A DNA stretch of 37,662 bases, taken from the NCBI GenBank assembly GCA_024694675.1, contig JAILJO010000055.1, positions 1 to 37,662 on the forward strand. Reading direction: 5' to 3'. Within the stretch, counting starts at the first letter, position 1, and each line of letters starts with the position of its first letter. The position numbers were made by a program, and so were the translations under genes. The notes beneath the pieces were generated by a model. It had not been told where the DNA came from and did not search any database. It saw nothing but the letters and a program-made list of their open reading frames with translations. Positions 1 through 9,498 of this stretch are shown piece after piece. This DNA comes from Bacteroidales bacterium. GTDB lineage: Bacteria; Bacteroidota; Bacteroidia; Bacteroidales; UBA932.

Positions 1-1521
1 TACCTCCTTGAACTGTCCGGAAGATACGACGGTACTTCCCGTTTCCAGAAGGGTCACCAGTGGGGCTTCTTCCCGTCCGCATCCCTGGGCTGGAGAATCT
101 CCGAGGAACCGTTCTTCCGTCCTGCCAAGAGTTTTGTGGACAACTTCAAGTTCCGCCTCTCCTACGGTAACCTTGGCAACCAGGTGGTGCGTACATCGTC
201 CGGAGCGCAGAACTACTATGCATATCTCCGCAAGATTTCCATCAATGACTTTGAAGGCTATTCCTTCGGTGAAGGAACCACCATGGGCAAGTATGCAACC
301 CTTGGCGCTCCCGTGGATGCCAACCTTACATGGGAAACGGCGGAGCAGTACAACGCCGGCGTGGATTTCGCGGCTCTGAAGAACCGCCTCACGTTCACCG
401 GTGAAATCTATCGCAGAAACACCCTGAACATGCTCACGGCCGGTCCTGACCTGCCTGCCATTTACGGTGCAAGTTCGCCTCAGACCAACGCCGCGGACCT
501 CAAGACTACCGGTTACGAACTCTCCGTCAGCTGGAGAGACCAGTTCAACCTCTTTGGCCATCCCTTCGGATACGGCATCAGGGGCACCCTCAGTGACTAC
601 AAGTCTTACATTACCCGTTTCAACAATCCCACCAAGTCCCTCGCCATGTCCTACTACAAAGGCATGCGCATAGGAGAAATCTGGGGCTTCGAGGTGGACG
701 GTCTCTTTGCCACCGACGAGGAAGCAAAAGACTACACCACCAATGTCCTGGACTGCAGCGGCTACATTTCCAGCCGTATGACCGGCGGCTTCCTGGCAGG
801 TGACCTCCGTTTCGTGGACCAGGATAACGACGGCCATTACCAGATAGACGCCGACGGCCACTATGTCCTTGACGAAAACGACAACAGGATACTTCTCCCT
901 GAAGACGAGTGGAGAGTGAACACCCTCAGCCTTGGCAGCAACACAGTGGACGATCCCGGTGACCGCAAGATCCTGGGCAACGCCCTTCCCAGCCTCCAGT
1001 ACGGCGTAACCGTCAACTTCGATTATATGGGATTCGATGTAATGGCCTTCTTCCAGGGCACCGGTAACCATTACTGGTACCCCGCAGGCATGAACTACAT
1101 GTTCTGGGGCCCTTACAGCTATCCTTATGTCTCCTTCCTGCAGCGTGACTTCATAGACCGCGTTTGGTCAGAGGAGAATCCGGACACTTATTTCCCTCGT
1201 CCCCGTGCATACTCTTCAACGGGCGGTGAGCTTTCCAAGGTGAACAGCCGCTACCTGCAGAACACGCGTTACCTTCGTTTCAAGAACCTGACCATAGGCT
1301 ATACTCTTCCCGGCAAACTCACCGGAAAAGTCGGCCTTGAAAAGGTCCGCGTCTACTTCTCCGGAGAGAATCTGGAATACTGGTCACCTCTCAAGAAGTA
1401 CACCAAGTACCTTGATCCTGAATCTGCCTACACCCGTGACACCGGCAGCTCCGCTGCGCAGGATCACATGAGCTATCCCTGGCAGAAGACCTACATGTTT
1501 GGCGTAGACATCACTTTCTAA
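1..1521 (+). CDS. SusC/RagA-family TonB-dependent receptor, C-terminal part (5' truncated by window)
   Basis: Outer-membrane TonB-dependent transporter that works with the following SusD lipoprotein to import a glycan or other polymer fragment. Frame 1 is open from the first base, so the ORF-track start at 136 (a GTG) is not the real start; the gene begins upstream of the window. The visible 506 residues carry the late SusC barrel: 'SGRYDGTSRF' and 'GWRISEE' near the left edge, repeated amphipathic strands, an acidic calcium-loop-like stretch (DQDNDGHYQIDADG), and a terminal aromatic strand ending in ITF, as expected for BamA-inserted barrels. Plug and TonB box lie outside the window. The next gene starts 18 bases later, so SusC and SusD share a transcript. 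Family assignment is secure; substrate is unknown. Confidence 0.95.
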   Translation, partial: YLLELSGRYDGTSRFQKGHQWGFFPSASLGWRISEEPFFRPAKSFVDNFKFRLSYGNLGNQVVRTSSGAQNYYAYLRKISINDFEGYSFGEGTTMGKYATLGAPVDANLTWETAEQYNAGVDFAALKNRLTFTGEIYRRNTLNMLTAGPDLPAIYGASSPQTNAADLKTTGYELSVSWRDQFNLFGHPFGYGIRGTLSDYKSYITRFNNPTKSLAMSYYKGMRIGEIWGFEVDGLFATDEEAKDYTTNVLDCSGYISSRMTGGFLAGDLRFVDQDNDGHYQIDADGHYVLDENDNRILLPEDEWRVNTLSLGSNTVDDPGDRKILGNALPSLQYGVTVNFDYMGFDVMAFFQGTGNHYWYPAGMNYMFWGPYSYPYVSFLQRDFIDRVWSEENPDTYFPRPRAYSSTGGELSKVNSRYLQNTRYLRFKNLTIGYTLPGKLTGKVGLEKVRVYFSGENLEYWSPLKKYTKYLDPESAYTRDTGSSAAQDHMSYPWQKTYMFGVDITF

Positions 1522-1539
1522 CGGATGGAGGACAAGAAC

Positions 1540-3369
1540 ATGAAAAAAATAGTATTATTCGCAATAGCAGCTCTCTGCCTCATTTCATGCGACAAATTCC
1601 TTGACAGGACGCCAAAGGCTACCCTGGCTACGGAGAACTACTTCCGTGACGAAACGGACCTCCAGCTGTTCTCCAACACCTTCTACAACAACCTGCTCCC
1701 CAAGGAACCTTATGAGGAGCAGAGTGACCATCTTGTATGTCTTAACCTCAGCGCGGTCATGCGTGGCGGAAACAACCGCACAGTGCCCAACTCCGGCGGC
1801 GGCTGGGGAAGCGGCAGCGGTGCGTGGGGAGACCTCCGCAAGATGAATACACTCCTTGAATACATAGACAAGTGCGAAGACAAGGACGCAGTGGTGAAAT
1901 ACACCGCTGTCACAAGATTCTTCCGCGCTTACTTCTATTTCAATATGATCAAGCGCTTCGGCGACGTTCCGTGGATTGACGAGCAGCTGGAAACAGACTC
2001 TGAGAACCTCTATCGTCCCCGCGACAGCCGCGAGGTCATCATGGACCACATGCTGGAAGACATTGACTACGCTATTGATAACCTTCCCGCCACGGTGAGC
2101 ACATACCGCGTGAACCGCTGGACGGCACTGGCGCTCAAGGCCCGCTTCTGCCTGTTTGAAGGTACTTTCCGCAAGTACCACAACCCGGCGCAGTATCCTG
2201 AGATGTATATCGAACAGCTTCCTGACGACAGCCGCACTTCGGCCGACTATCTGAAGCTCGCCGCAGACGCCGCTGAGGAGATTATTAACGACGGCCCCTA
2301 CAAGCTGGCACAGCTTGCAGATTACCGCCTTCTCTTCGCAAACGTAGACGCAAACAAGGATGAGTTCATCCTGGCCATCAAGAACGACCAGAGCCTCCAG
2401 ATCTGCAACAACTCCACCGCTTTCGCAGTGATGTCAACCCAGGGCACACCGGGCTTCACCCGCAAGTTCATCGCCGGAGTCCTCATGGCGGACGGCACCC
2501 GCTTCACGGACCAGGCAGGCTGGGAGACCATGCAGTTCGCCCAGGAAATGCAGAACCGTGATCCCCGCCTTTCCGCCATCACGGTGGGAACAAACTGCGT
2601 GTGGCTTGGGGACGAGGCCGTATCGGCCCCCGACCTTGGTTGCAGCGTCACCGGTTACCAGGTGCAGAAATACGTCATGGACAAGACCCTCCCGGAATGG
2701 GGACGTGTGGACAAGGCGTATAACGACATCCCTGTCTTCCGCTATGCAGAGGTCCTTCTCAACTATGCGGAAGCCAAGGCTGAACTTGGTACTATTGACC
2801 AGCCTGATATTGACAATACAATCAATAAACTCCGCGACCGCGTTGGCATGACGGCCGGTCATCTTGACCTCACTGCTGCCAATACAACTCCTGACCCGTA
2901 TCTCTCGGGTGAGGAATTCGGATATCAGCATGTCTCCGGCACCAATGCCGGCGTCATCCTGGAAATCCGCCGTGAGCGCGCCATAGAGCTTGCCATGGAA
3001 GGCTTCCGCCTCTCTGACCTCATCCGCTGGAGGGAAGGAAAATGCCTGGAACAGCCCATTTACGGCATGTATTTCCCCGGCGTTGGCAAGTATGACCTCA
3101 CCGGGGACGGCAAGGCCGATATCAATATCTGGCAGGATACCGATCCCAAGAGCAAGGACGTCGTAGACTTCCAGCTTGGTGTTTCCACCGGCATAGAGCT
3201 CACGGAAACCAGCAAGGGATATGTATACCATCATAATAATATAGAACGGAGCTTTAACGAAGCCCGCGACTACTATTATCCTATCCCCACCAAGGAGCGT
3301 CAGCTGTATCATCAGAAAGGTGTGCTGCTGAAGCAGAACCCCGGCTGGGCAGACGGACTCAGCTATTAA
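1540..3369 (+). CDS. SusD/RagB-family nutrient-binding lipoprotein
   Basis: Surface lipoprotein that caps the SusC barrel and binds substrate. The track begins at 1525, but the start at 1540 is preferred: it gives MKKIVLFAIAALCLISC, a lipoprotein signal peptide with lipobox LISC (Cys17), and an upstream GGAGG-containing stretch fits as ribosome-binding site. The mature start 'DKFLDRTPKA' is typical SusD. The N-terminal half has the helical TPR-like region (RFFRAYFYFNMIKRFGDVPW). Around residues 475-495 the signature 'RRERAIELAMEGFRLSDLIRW' region is present, and the end has the 'YYYPIPTKE' motif common to the family. Length of about 609 residues is normal. It lies between SusC and the BACON lipoprotein on the same strand. 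Ligand cannot be read from sequence. Confidence 0.95.
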   Translation: MKKIVLFAIAALCLISCDKFLDRTPKATLATENYFRDETDLQLFSNTFYNNLLPKEPYEEQSDHLVCLNLSAVMRGGNNRTVPNSGGGWGSGSGAWGDLRKMNTLLEYIDKCEDKDAVVKYTAVTRFFRAYFYFNMIKRFGDVPWIDEQLETDSENLYRPRDSREVIMDHMLEDIDYAIDNLPATVSTYRVNRWTALALKARFCLFEGTFRKYHNPAQYPEMYIEQLPDDSRTSADYLKLAADAAEEIINDGPYKLAQLADYRLLFANVDANKDEFILAIKNDQSLQICNNSTAFAVMSTQGTPGFTRKFIAGVLMADGTRFTDQAGWETMQFAQEMQNRDPRLSAITVGTNCVWLGDEAVSAPDLGCSVTGYQVQKYVMDKTLPEWGRVDKAYNDIPVFRYAEVLLNYAEAKAELGTIDQPDIDNTINKLRDRVGMTAGHLDLTAANTTPDPYLSGEEFGYQHVSGTNAGVILEIRRERAIELAMEGFRLSDLIRWREGKCLEQPIYGMYFPGVGKYDLTGDGKADINIWQDTDPKSKDVVDFQLGVSTGIELTETSKGYVYHHNNIERSFNEARDYYYPIPTKERQLYHQKGVLLKQNPGWADGLSY

Positions 3370-3388
3370 TTTTTAAGGGATTAGCATT

Positions 3389-6300
3389 ATGAAAATCAAC
3401 AATATACTTAAGTCAATAGCGGCAGTCGCAGCAGGTGTCCTTCTTGCGGGCTGCCAGCAGACAGAACAGGATACCGAGGCCCGTGCGGTAGCCGCCGGCG
3501 AGACATATCTTGTCTTCGAATCGCGCAATGCCGCGGAACAGGAAGTCCCTGTCTATGCGGACGGAGACTGGGCCGTTGACGTGGACAGCGAATGGATAGA
3601 AGTGTCTCCCATGACCGGAACCGGCATGGGGTCAATCACCGTGAAGGTGACGGACAACCTTGCCACCGGCGGTGTGGACAATCTTCCCCGTAAAGGTACG
3701 ATTACCATCCAGGGAGGAACGGCGCTCCGCAATGCCGTCATTACCGTCTATCAGAATGGTGACACATATTTCGGCGTCAAGGAATATACCCTTGCGGAAC
3801 TTGCAGATCTGGACGATGAAACCGTAGGCAAGCTCTCCAACATGGATGTGGTTGCCGTTACCAAGGGCGGTTTTATCCTGGAGCAAAGCGGTAAAAGGGT
3901 TTTTGTCCAGGGTGCACGCGAAGTCAAGGCCGGAGACGTGGTCTCCCTTAACGGTAAGAAGAAAACCATCTACGGCAATCCCGGATTCGAAGTGGATGAG
4001 GTTCAGGTCCTTCAGAGCAAGGAGATAGTTTATCCCACCGCTACTGACATGACCGCCCAGCTTGGTTCGTACGATGGCAGCATCCTCTTCTGCGCCCTCA
4101 AGGGTTCGCTTGTGAACGGCGTCCTTAAAGTGGGCTCTGCAAGCGTCCAGATACTTGACCCCATCGATGCCCTTGGTATGGATGCCGTAGACCTTCACAA
4201 GGTTACGGTATCCGGTTATGCTGTGGGTAAGAGCGGCTCCACAGGCTACTTCGTAGCCGTTTCCGTCGCTGACGAAGGTGCCGACGAGTCCCTTGTCCCT
4301 TATCCCCTCAAGTGGGCAATCGGCAAGGACCTCAATTATAGCAACGCCACTTTCAACAACGATAATCCCCGCATAGATCCCGTCCAGGGTATAGGTTACA
4401 TTGAATATGTTCCTTTCGATCTTGAAGGCACCAATTCCCAGGGCAACTACAAGCTGGATGTTTCGGGCAACAACCCTCGTGTCACGGGTCCTTGGGTCAA
4501 TGACTACTGGCTCTTCTACGGAAACGGCGCCATCAAGGCCGGAACGGATGTGGAGATTGCCTTCGAGATGCGTTCCTCCAAGTGGGGCCAGAAGTTCTGG
4601 CTGCTTGAATACCTGGACGGTGACCAGTGGCTGCCTGCAGGTGAACCCCAGAGCTCTACTGAGCCCGGAGAAGAGGTTTTCTATACCTGCGCAACCAACA
4701 TCGACGGTGCTACCAACCAGCCGGTGATGGAGACCATCCACTTCCGCAAGAATAACGACCATCTCCAGATTCGCCTCCGTTGCGTTGTCAACTGGAGAGG
4801 TGGCGGAGATCCCATGTCACCCTGCCGTTCCACGGCATCGTCCCGCCTTTCCATAACCAATGTGGACGACGATACATATCGTCCTCACGTGACCATCCTC
4901 AAGGAAGGAGACGGCGTGGAGAAAGACCCTGTGTACGCAAATATAGAGGTGTCTGCAGACCTTCTTACCTTCAACGGAACGCCGGACGCTCCCAAGACCC
5001 TCAAGGTAAAATCGGACTACGATTTCACCATTTCTACCTCTTACGACTGGCTCACCTTTGACGTGGCCGAGGGCCCTGCAGGGGAGGAGACGGCCGTAGC
5101 CGTAACCTGCGCGCCCAGCGAGCTCTCAGAGCTTCGTGAAGGCACCATCCGCATAGTCTCCGAGGATTCCGAGAAAGTGATTAACGTGGTGCAGAGCGCC
5201 GCAGGTCAGATGCTTGATCCTTTCATCAGCGTTTCCACCGGCAATTATTTTGAAATCCCTGCCGTGGCAGGTACCAAGAATCTAACCATTCAGTCCAATA
5301 CAGAGTTCCAGACGGAGGTCCTTGCAGACTGGCTGACGCTTGAGGCATTGGAGACCAAGGCAATGGTTGACTGGACAGAATACAAAGTGTCGTATCTGGC
5401 AAATGATGTTGAGGCTGAACGCACGGGAACGATCCGTTTCTATAACACGGAGAAGAATCTCGAGACAGTTGTAACCTTCGTTCAGGCAGCCAAGTCACCG
5501 GAACCCGAATTCCCGGAGGGTGTTTATTTCCAGGACGATTTTGAGTGGCTGGCTCCTTTTGTCGCCGCATACAAGGCATCTAAGACCGTGGCCGAAGGCG
5601 CTATGGATCCCGTGGCCAACAATCTCGCAAGCCATGAGCAGCCCAATATCTGGTCTATTGCCGATCTCGCTTCCACTCTTGGCGCCGAATTTGAGGCAAG
5701 GGGCTACATCGACCTCAACAAGGATGCGAAAACCCTGTATATGCAGGAGAATTACTTTAAGATGGGCGCAACCAACAAGCACACGGGTTTGCAGCTTCCT
5801 TCAGTCAAATTTGGAGAGACTCCCGTTGATGCGGACTTCACCTTCGACTGGTGCGCACATATGACAGGAAAGGGCGTAATAGACGATGTCACCATTACCG
5901 TTGAAATTGTAGAAGGCCCTGGCAGTTTTGCCGATACCGGCACTCAGAAATCCGGTGAGATTGCAACTGCGCAGGAGACCGGTCACCTGGCGTGGCAGCA
6001 CGCAAAAGTAACGCTTGTGGGTGTTACAAATGCGACCAGAATTCAGATTCATCCTACCCACTACAACGATGGAGCGGGCGCTTCCCAGCAGCGCTGGCAC
6101 CTTGACAACATCAAGATTGCCGAGCCCGAGGCTCCCAAGCCTGCAGTTGGAGAAAAACTCCTTGAAGAATGGTGGAAGGGTGGCGCAAAAGATATTACAC
6201 CTTCTGAGTACAGCGCTTCCGCGAATAGAACCACCAAGGTGTTCGGCGGCGCATCCGTTACCTATACTGAGGGTGGATCCGGTACGAAGCTCAAGGATGA

Positions 6301-6688
6301 CGGTCTGGTGTATTATGACAAGATTGCAAATATCACGGACCCCAACGAGGACTATCGTTACAACCTTCTGGTTTCAAAAGGCGGCGGATACCTCGAAATG
6401 TCCGGCATACCTTGTGAAGGCGTAAAGACAGCTACGCTTATATACAGGAGTAATTACGTCGTCACAAATCACCAGGTGACCTCCGCGACGAGCGGAGTGT
6501 TGGTGGGCGAACTCTCAGCCACCACTACGCCCAAGCTGGATCTTGAGACTAAGAACACCAATACTATCTCCTGCACCGTTACAATCCCGGAAGGCACAAA
6601 GAGCCTCATTCTGAGGATTACGGATACAAATTCCAGCAGTAACATCCGCGTAGACGGCATTGAACTGGTTGTCACAGAGGTCTGGTAA
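3389..6688 (+). CDS. BACON-domain surface lipoprotein of the SusCD operon
   Basis: Probable surface glycan-binding (SusE/F-position) or cell-surface lipoprotein; no catalytic motif is seen. Signal peptide with lipobox LLAGC (Cys22). Residues about 37-122 form a BACON-type domain (WAVDVDSEWIEVSPMTG, ending VITVYQNGD). A following segment (about 127-290) resembles an OB-fold-like domain (MDVVAVTKGGFILEQSG). Two more BACON-like repeats lie at about 520-605 and 612-705, each with the 'DWLTF/DWLTL' core and ending '(V)VQSA/FVQAA'. The last about 390 residues look like two beta-sandwich (jelly-roll) modules. It follows SusD by 19 bases and is the third gene of the operon. The 3' end is odd: a second, out-of-frame C-terminal tail lies just downstream (see next entry), so the present C-terminus may be recombined. 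Confidence 0.85.
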   Translation: MKINNILKSIAAVAAGVLLAGCQQTEQDTEARAVAAGETYLVFESRNAAEQEVPVYADGDWAVDVDSEWIEVSPMTGTGMGSITVKVTDNLATGGVDNLPRKGTITIQGGTALRNAVITVYQNGDTYFGVKEYTLAELADLDDETVGKLSNMDVVAVTKGGFILEQSGKRVFVQGAREVKAGDVVSLNGKKKTIYGNPGFEVDEVQVLQSKEIVYPTATDMTAQLGSYDGSILFCALKGSLVNGVLKVGSASVQILDPIDALGMDAVDLHKVTVSGYAVGKSGSTGYFVAVSVADEGADESLVPYPLKWAIGKDLNYSNATFNNDNPRIDPVQGIGYIEYVPFDLEGTNSQGNYKLDVSGNNPRVTGPWVNDYWLFYGNGAIKAGTDVEIAFEMRSSKWGQKFWLLEYLDGDQWLPAGEPQSSTEPGEEVFYTCATNIDGATNQPVMETIHFRKNNDHLQIRLRCVVNWRGGGDPMSPCRSTASSRLSITNVDDDTYRPHVTILKEGDGVEKDPVYANIEVSADLLTFNGTPDAPKTLKVKSDYDFTISTSYDWLTFDVAEGPAGEETAVAVTCAPSELSELREGTIRIVSEDSEKVINVVQSAAGQMLDPFISVSTGNYFEIPAVAGTKNLTIQSNTEFQTEVLADWLTLEALETKAMVDWTEYKVSYLANDVEAERTGTIRFYNTEKNLETVVTFVQAAKSPEPEFPEGVYFQDDFEWLAPFVAAYKASKTVAEGAMDPVANNLASHEQPNIWSIADLASTLGAEFEARGYIDLNKDAKTLYMQENYFKMGATNKHTGLQLPSVKFGETPVDADFTFDWCAHMTGKGVIDDVTITVEIVEGPGSFADTGTQKSGEIATAQETGHLAWQHAKVTLVGVTNATRIQIHPTHYNDGAGASQQRWHLDNIKIAEPEAPKPAVGEKLLEEWWKGGAKDITPSEYSASANRTTKVFGGASVTYTEGGSGTKLKDDGLVYYDKIANITDPNEDYRYNLLVSKGGGYLEMSGIPCEGVKTATLIYRSNYVVTNHQVTSATSGVLVGELSATTTPKLDLETKNTNTISCTVTIPEGTKSLILRITDTNSSSNIRVDGIELVVTEVW

Positions 6689-6711
6689 TAACGACTTATA
6701 ACCATTAATAA

Positions 6712-6810
6712 AATGATAAAGTCACATACAATGTAACCAACACTAATACAAAGGATAATAAATACGTCCAGATGTGCGGTGTTGAAATCTGGGGCTTCCC
6801 GACAGATTAG
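6712..6810 (+). pseudogene. Relic of a second lipoprotein C-terminus (about 32 codons)
   Basis: An open stretch with no start codon, in a different frame from the upstream CDS, encodes a tail containing NVTNTNTKDN and GVEIWGFPTD and then stops (TAG). It aligns by eye with the real end of the upstream protein, which contains DTNSSSN and GIELVVTEVW before its stop. The spacing of the two motifs is nearly equal. The simplest reading is a leftover from duplication or cassette replacement of the 3' end of the BACON lipoprotein gene. It has no ribosome-binding site or start and is not expected to be translated. The similarity is visible only at this short range. Confidence 0.6.
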
Positions 6811-6856
6811 TCAACTTTCGCATTAACAGGGATTAATTCCCTCTCTAATCATTGAA

Positions 6857-6884
6857 GGGCCGCCTTGTTTGGCGGCCCTTTTTT
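6857..6884 (+). terminator. Rho-independent terminator of the SusCD operon
   Basis: Perfect 8-bp stem GGGCCGCC / GGCGGCCC with a 6-nt loop followed by six T residues. It separates the uptake operon from gyrA. Confidence 0.93.
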
Positions 6885-6885
6885 G

Positions 6886-6916
6886 TTGTTATTTCCAATT
6901 CTTTTTCGTAACTTTG
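6886..6916 (+). promoter_or_regulatory. Bacteroides-type promoter of gyrA
   Basis: TTG at 6886-6888, 20 nt spacer, then TAACTTTG at 6909-6916, an exact match to the TAnnTTTG -7 element. The start codon of gyrA follows 26 bases later. The -33 element begins right after the terminator T-run, so the two signals are packed with almost no spacer. Confidence 0.75.
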
Positions 6917-6942
6917 TATGTTTATAAGAACATACAAGAAAT

Positions 6943-9480
6943 ATGGATAACAACGAAGAGAAGAATCAGTTCGAGGAGCAGGAAAACACCGGATACATAG
7001 AGCAGGTAGAGATAGACCACGAGATGCGTACCGCGTACATCGACTACTCGATGTCCGTCATCGTTTCACGTGCCCTGCCGGACGCCCGCGACGGCCTCAA
7101 ACCCGTCCAGAGGCGCGTCCTCTTTGGTATGGACAACATGGGCCTCAGCTTCAATGGCCAGACCAAGAAGAGCGCCCGTATAGTTGGTGAGGTCATGGGT
7201 AAGTATCACCCGCACGGAGACTCCAGCGTGTACGACGCCATGGTCCGCCTGGGCCAGGAATGGAACCAGCGCTACCCCCTTGTAAAGGGCCAGGGCAACT
7301 TCGGCAGCGTGGACGGAGACTCTCCCGCCGCCATGCGATACACGGAAGCCAAGCTCATGAAAATGGCGGAGGACGTCCTTGGAGATATGGACAAGGACAC
7401 CGTGGACATGGCCCTCAACTTTGACGATACCCTGGAAGAGCCCACCGTCGTCCCCACCAAGGCCCCGCTGCTGCTCCTTAACGGCGCATCCGGCATTGCC
7501 GTTGGCATGGCCACCAACATGGCTCCCCACAACCTTGGCGAATGCTGCGACGCCATCTGCGCATATATCGACAATCCTGAAATCACCGTCGATGAACTCA
7601 TGCAGTACGTCAAGGGCCCTGATTTCCCCACCGGAGGCATCGTCATGGGCAAGTCCGGTATCCGCGAAGCCTACGAAACCGGCCGCGGCAGGGTAGTGAT
7701 CCGTTCCAAGACGGAGATCGAGGTGGACGAGCACGGCCGCGAAACCATCGTCGTCACGGAAATCCCCTACATGGTGAACAAGCGTGAGATGATTGAGAAG
7801 ATTGCCCAGCTGGCAGATGAGAAGAAGGTTGAAGGCATCTCCTACATCAACGATGAAAGCTCCCGCGGAGAAACCCGCGTGGTCATACGCCTCAAGCAGG
7901 GAACCAACTCCGGAGTGGTACTGAACATGCTGTTCAAGTACAGCCCTCTCCAGAGCAGTTTCTCCTTCAATAACGTCGCCCTTGTTAAGGGTCGTCCCCG
8001 CACTCTCAGCCTCAAGGAAATCATCAAGGAATTTGTGGAATTCAGGCACGAGGTCGTCGTCCGCCGCACCAAGTTCGAGCTGGACAAAGCCCAGAAGCGC
8101 GCCCACATCCTGGAAGGTCTCCTCAAGGCCATGGACATCATCGACGAAATTGTCCACATCATCCGCTATGAGACAAAGAGCATCGAAGAGGCAAAGGCCA
8201 TGCTCATGGAACGCTACCAGTTCTCCGAGGCCCAGGCATCGGCAATCGTGGAGATGCGTCTCCGCCAGCTGGTTGGCTTGGAGCGTGAGAAACTGCAGAA
8301 TGAGTACGATGAACTCATGCGCTTCATCGAGCACTGCAAGATAGTCCTCGGTTCCGTGGAAGAGCAGCTCAAGATAGTCAAGGAAGAGACCGCAGACCTC
8401 AAGGCCCGCTACGGGGACCCCCGCCGCACGGAAATCACCATGGCGGAGGACGAGTTCAATCCTGAAGACTTCTATGCCGATGAAGACCAGGTAATCACCA
8501 TTTCCCACCTTGGCTACATCAAGCGCACCGCCCTCACTGAATTCCGCACCCAGAACCGCGGCGGCGTTGGCATGAAGGGCAGTGCCACAAGGGACGAAGA
8601 CTTCATCGAACACATCTACATCGCCAACACCCACAGCACCATGCTCCTGTTCACCCAGAAGGGACGGTGCTACTGGCTCAAGGTATACGAAATCCCGGAA
8701 GGCACCCGCACCTCCAAAGGCCGCGCCATCCAGAATATCCTCATGATAGAACCTGACGACAGCGTCCGCGCTTACCTCAACGTCAAGACCCTGAAGGACG
8801 AGGAATTCATCAACAACAACTACATCATGATGGTCACCCGTAACGGCGTGGTCAAGAAGACTTCCCTGGAAGCCTACTCCCGTCCCCGCACCAACGGCGT
8901 CAACGCCATCAACATCCGTGAGGACGATGAACTCCTCGAAGCAATCCTCACCAACGGCCGCTGCAACATCATGATTGCAGCCAACGGCGGCAGGTGCGTA
9001 AGGTTCGATGAGACAGAGGCCAGGCCTCTTGGCAGAACCTCTACCGGCGTCCGTGGCATTAATCTTGATGAAGGGGATTATGTGGTTGGCGTAGTAAGCC
9101 AGGATCCGGAAGCGGAAGATGCAGCTAAGCACCAGGTGCTGGCCGTCTCCGAAAACGGTTTCGGAAAGCGTTCAGATCCTCAGGATTACCGCCAGACCGC
9201 CCGCGGTGCCAAGGGTGTGAGAACCCTCAACATCACGGAGAAGACGGGCAGGCTGGTAGCCATCAAGAACGTCACTGATGAAGACGACCTCATGATTATC
9301 TGCCGCTCGGGACTTACAATCCGGATGCCTGTCAGCACAATACGTGTTGCCGGACGTGCTACTCAGGGCGTAAAGCTCATCAACATCAAGGAAGGGGATG
9401 CCATAGCAGCCATTTCGGTTGTAGAGCACTCTGAAGAAGAGGAAAGCCAGGCTGCAGAAGGCACACCCGCAGAAGAATAA
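6943..9480 (+). CDS. gyrA: DNA gyrase subunit A
   Basis: Cytoplasmic type II topoisomerase subunit that breaks and rejoins DNA; with GyrB it introduces negative supercoils. The N-terminal breakage-reunion domain has [15 protein letters not shown], the [10 protein letters not shown] loop, and the active-site tyrosine in AAMRYTE (Tyr133). Ser94 and Asp98 correspond to E. coli Ser83 and Asp87, so the quinolone-determining region has the susceptible-type residues. The C-terminal half (about 510-830) is the beta-pinwheel; the GyrA box is [10 protein letters not shown], longer than the E. coli QRRGGKG. An acidic tail ([18 protein letters not shown]) ends the protein. Length of 845 residues is normal. 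It has its own promoter and terminates 18 bases before a TPR gene. GyrA rather than ParC is supported by the box and length. Confidence 0.97.
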   Translation: MDNNEEKNQFEEQENTGYIEQVEIDHEMRTAYIDYSMSVIVSRALPDARDGLKPVQRRVLFGMDNMGLSFNGQTKKSARIVGEVMGKYHPHGDSSVYDAMVRLGQEWNQRYPLVKGQGNFGSVDGDSPAAMRYTEAKLMKMAEDVLGDMDKDTVDMALNFDDTLEEPTVVPTKAPLLLLNGASGIAVGMATNMAPHNLGECCDAICAYIDNPEITVDELMQYVKGPDFPTGGIVMGKSGIREAYETGRGRVVIRSKTEIEVDEHGRETIVVTEIPYMVNKREMIEKIAQLADEKKVEGISYINDESSRGETRVVIRLKQGTNSGVVLNMLFKYSPLQSSFSFNNVALVKGRPRTLSLKEIIKEFVEFRHEVVVRRTKFELDKAQKRAHILEGLLKAMDIIDEIVHIIRYETKSIEEAKAMLMERYQFSEAQASAIVEMRLRQLVGLEREKLQNEYDELMRFIEHCKIVLGSVEEQLKIVKEETADLKARYGDPRRTEITMAEDEFNPEDFYADEDQVITISHLGYIKRTALTEFRTQNRGGVGMKGSATRDEDFIEHIYIANTHSTMLLFTQKGRCYWLKVYEIPEGTRTSKGRAIQNILMIEPDDSVRAYLNVKTLKDEEFINNNYIMMVTRNGVVKKTSLEAYSRPRTNGVNAINIREDDELLEAILTNGRCNIMIAANGGRCVRFDETEARPLGRTSTGVRGINLDEGDYVVGVVSQDPEAEDAAKHQVLAVSENGFGKRSDPQDYRQTARGAKGVRTLNITEKTGRLVAIKNVTDEDDLMIICRSGLTIRMPVSTIRVAGRATQGVKLINIKEGDAIAAISVVEHSEEEESQAAEGTPAEE

Positions 9481-9498
9481 ATTAAACTTATTATAACT

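Noticed and set aside
7201-7236. Quinolone resistance change in GyrA
   Set aside because: The loop reads [10 protein letters not shown] with Ser94 and Asp98, the susceptible-type residues.
7066-9132. 688-codon ORF antisense to gyrA
   Set aside because: It mirrors a real gyrase gene with intact motifs; its protein is low-complexity (D, V, A, G, H) with no domain. It is a shadow of high-GC codon use.
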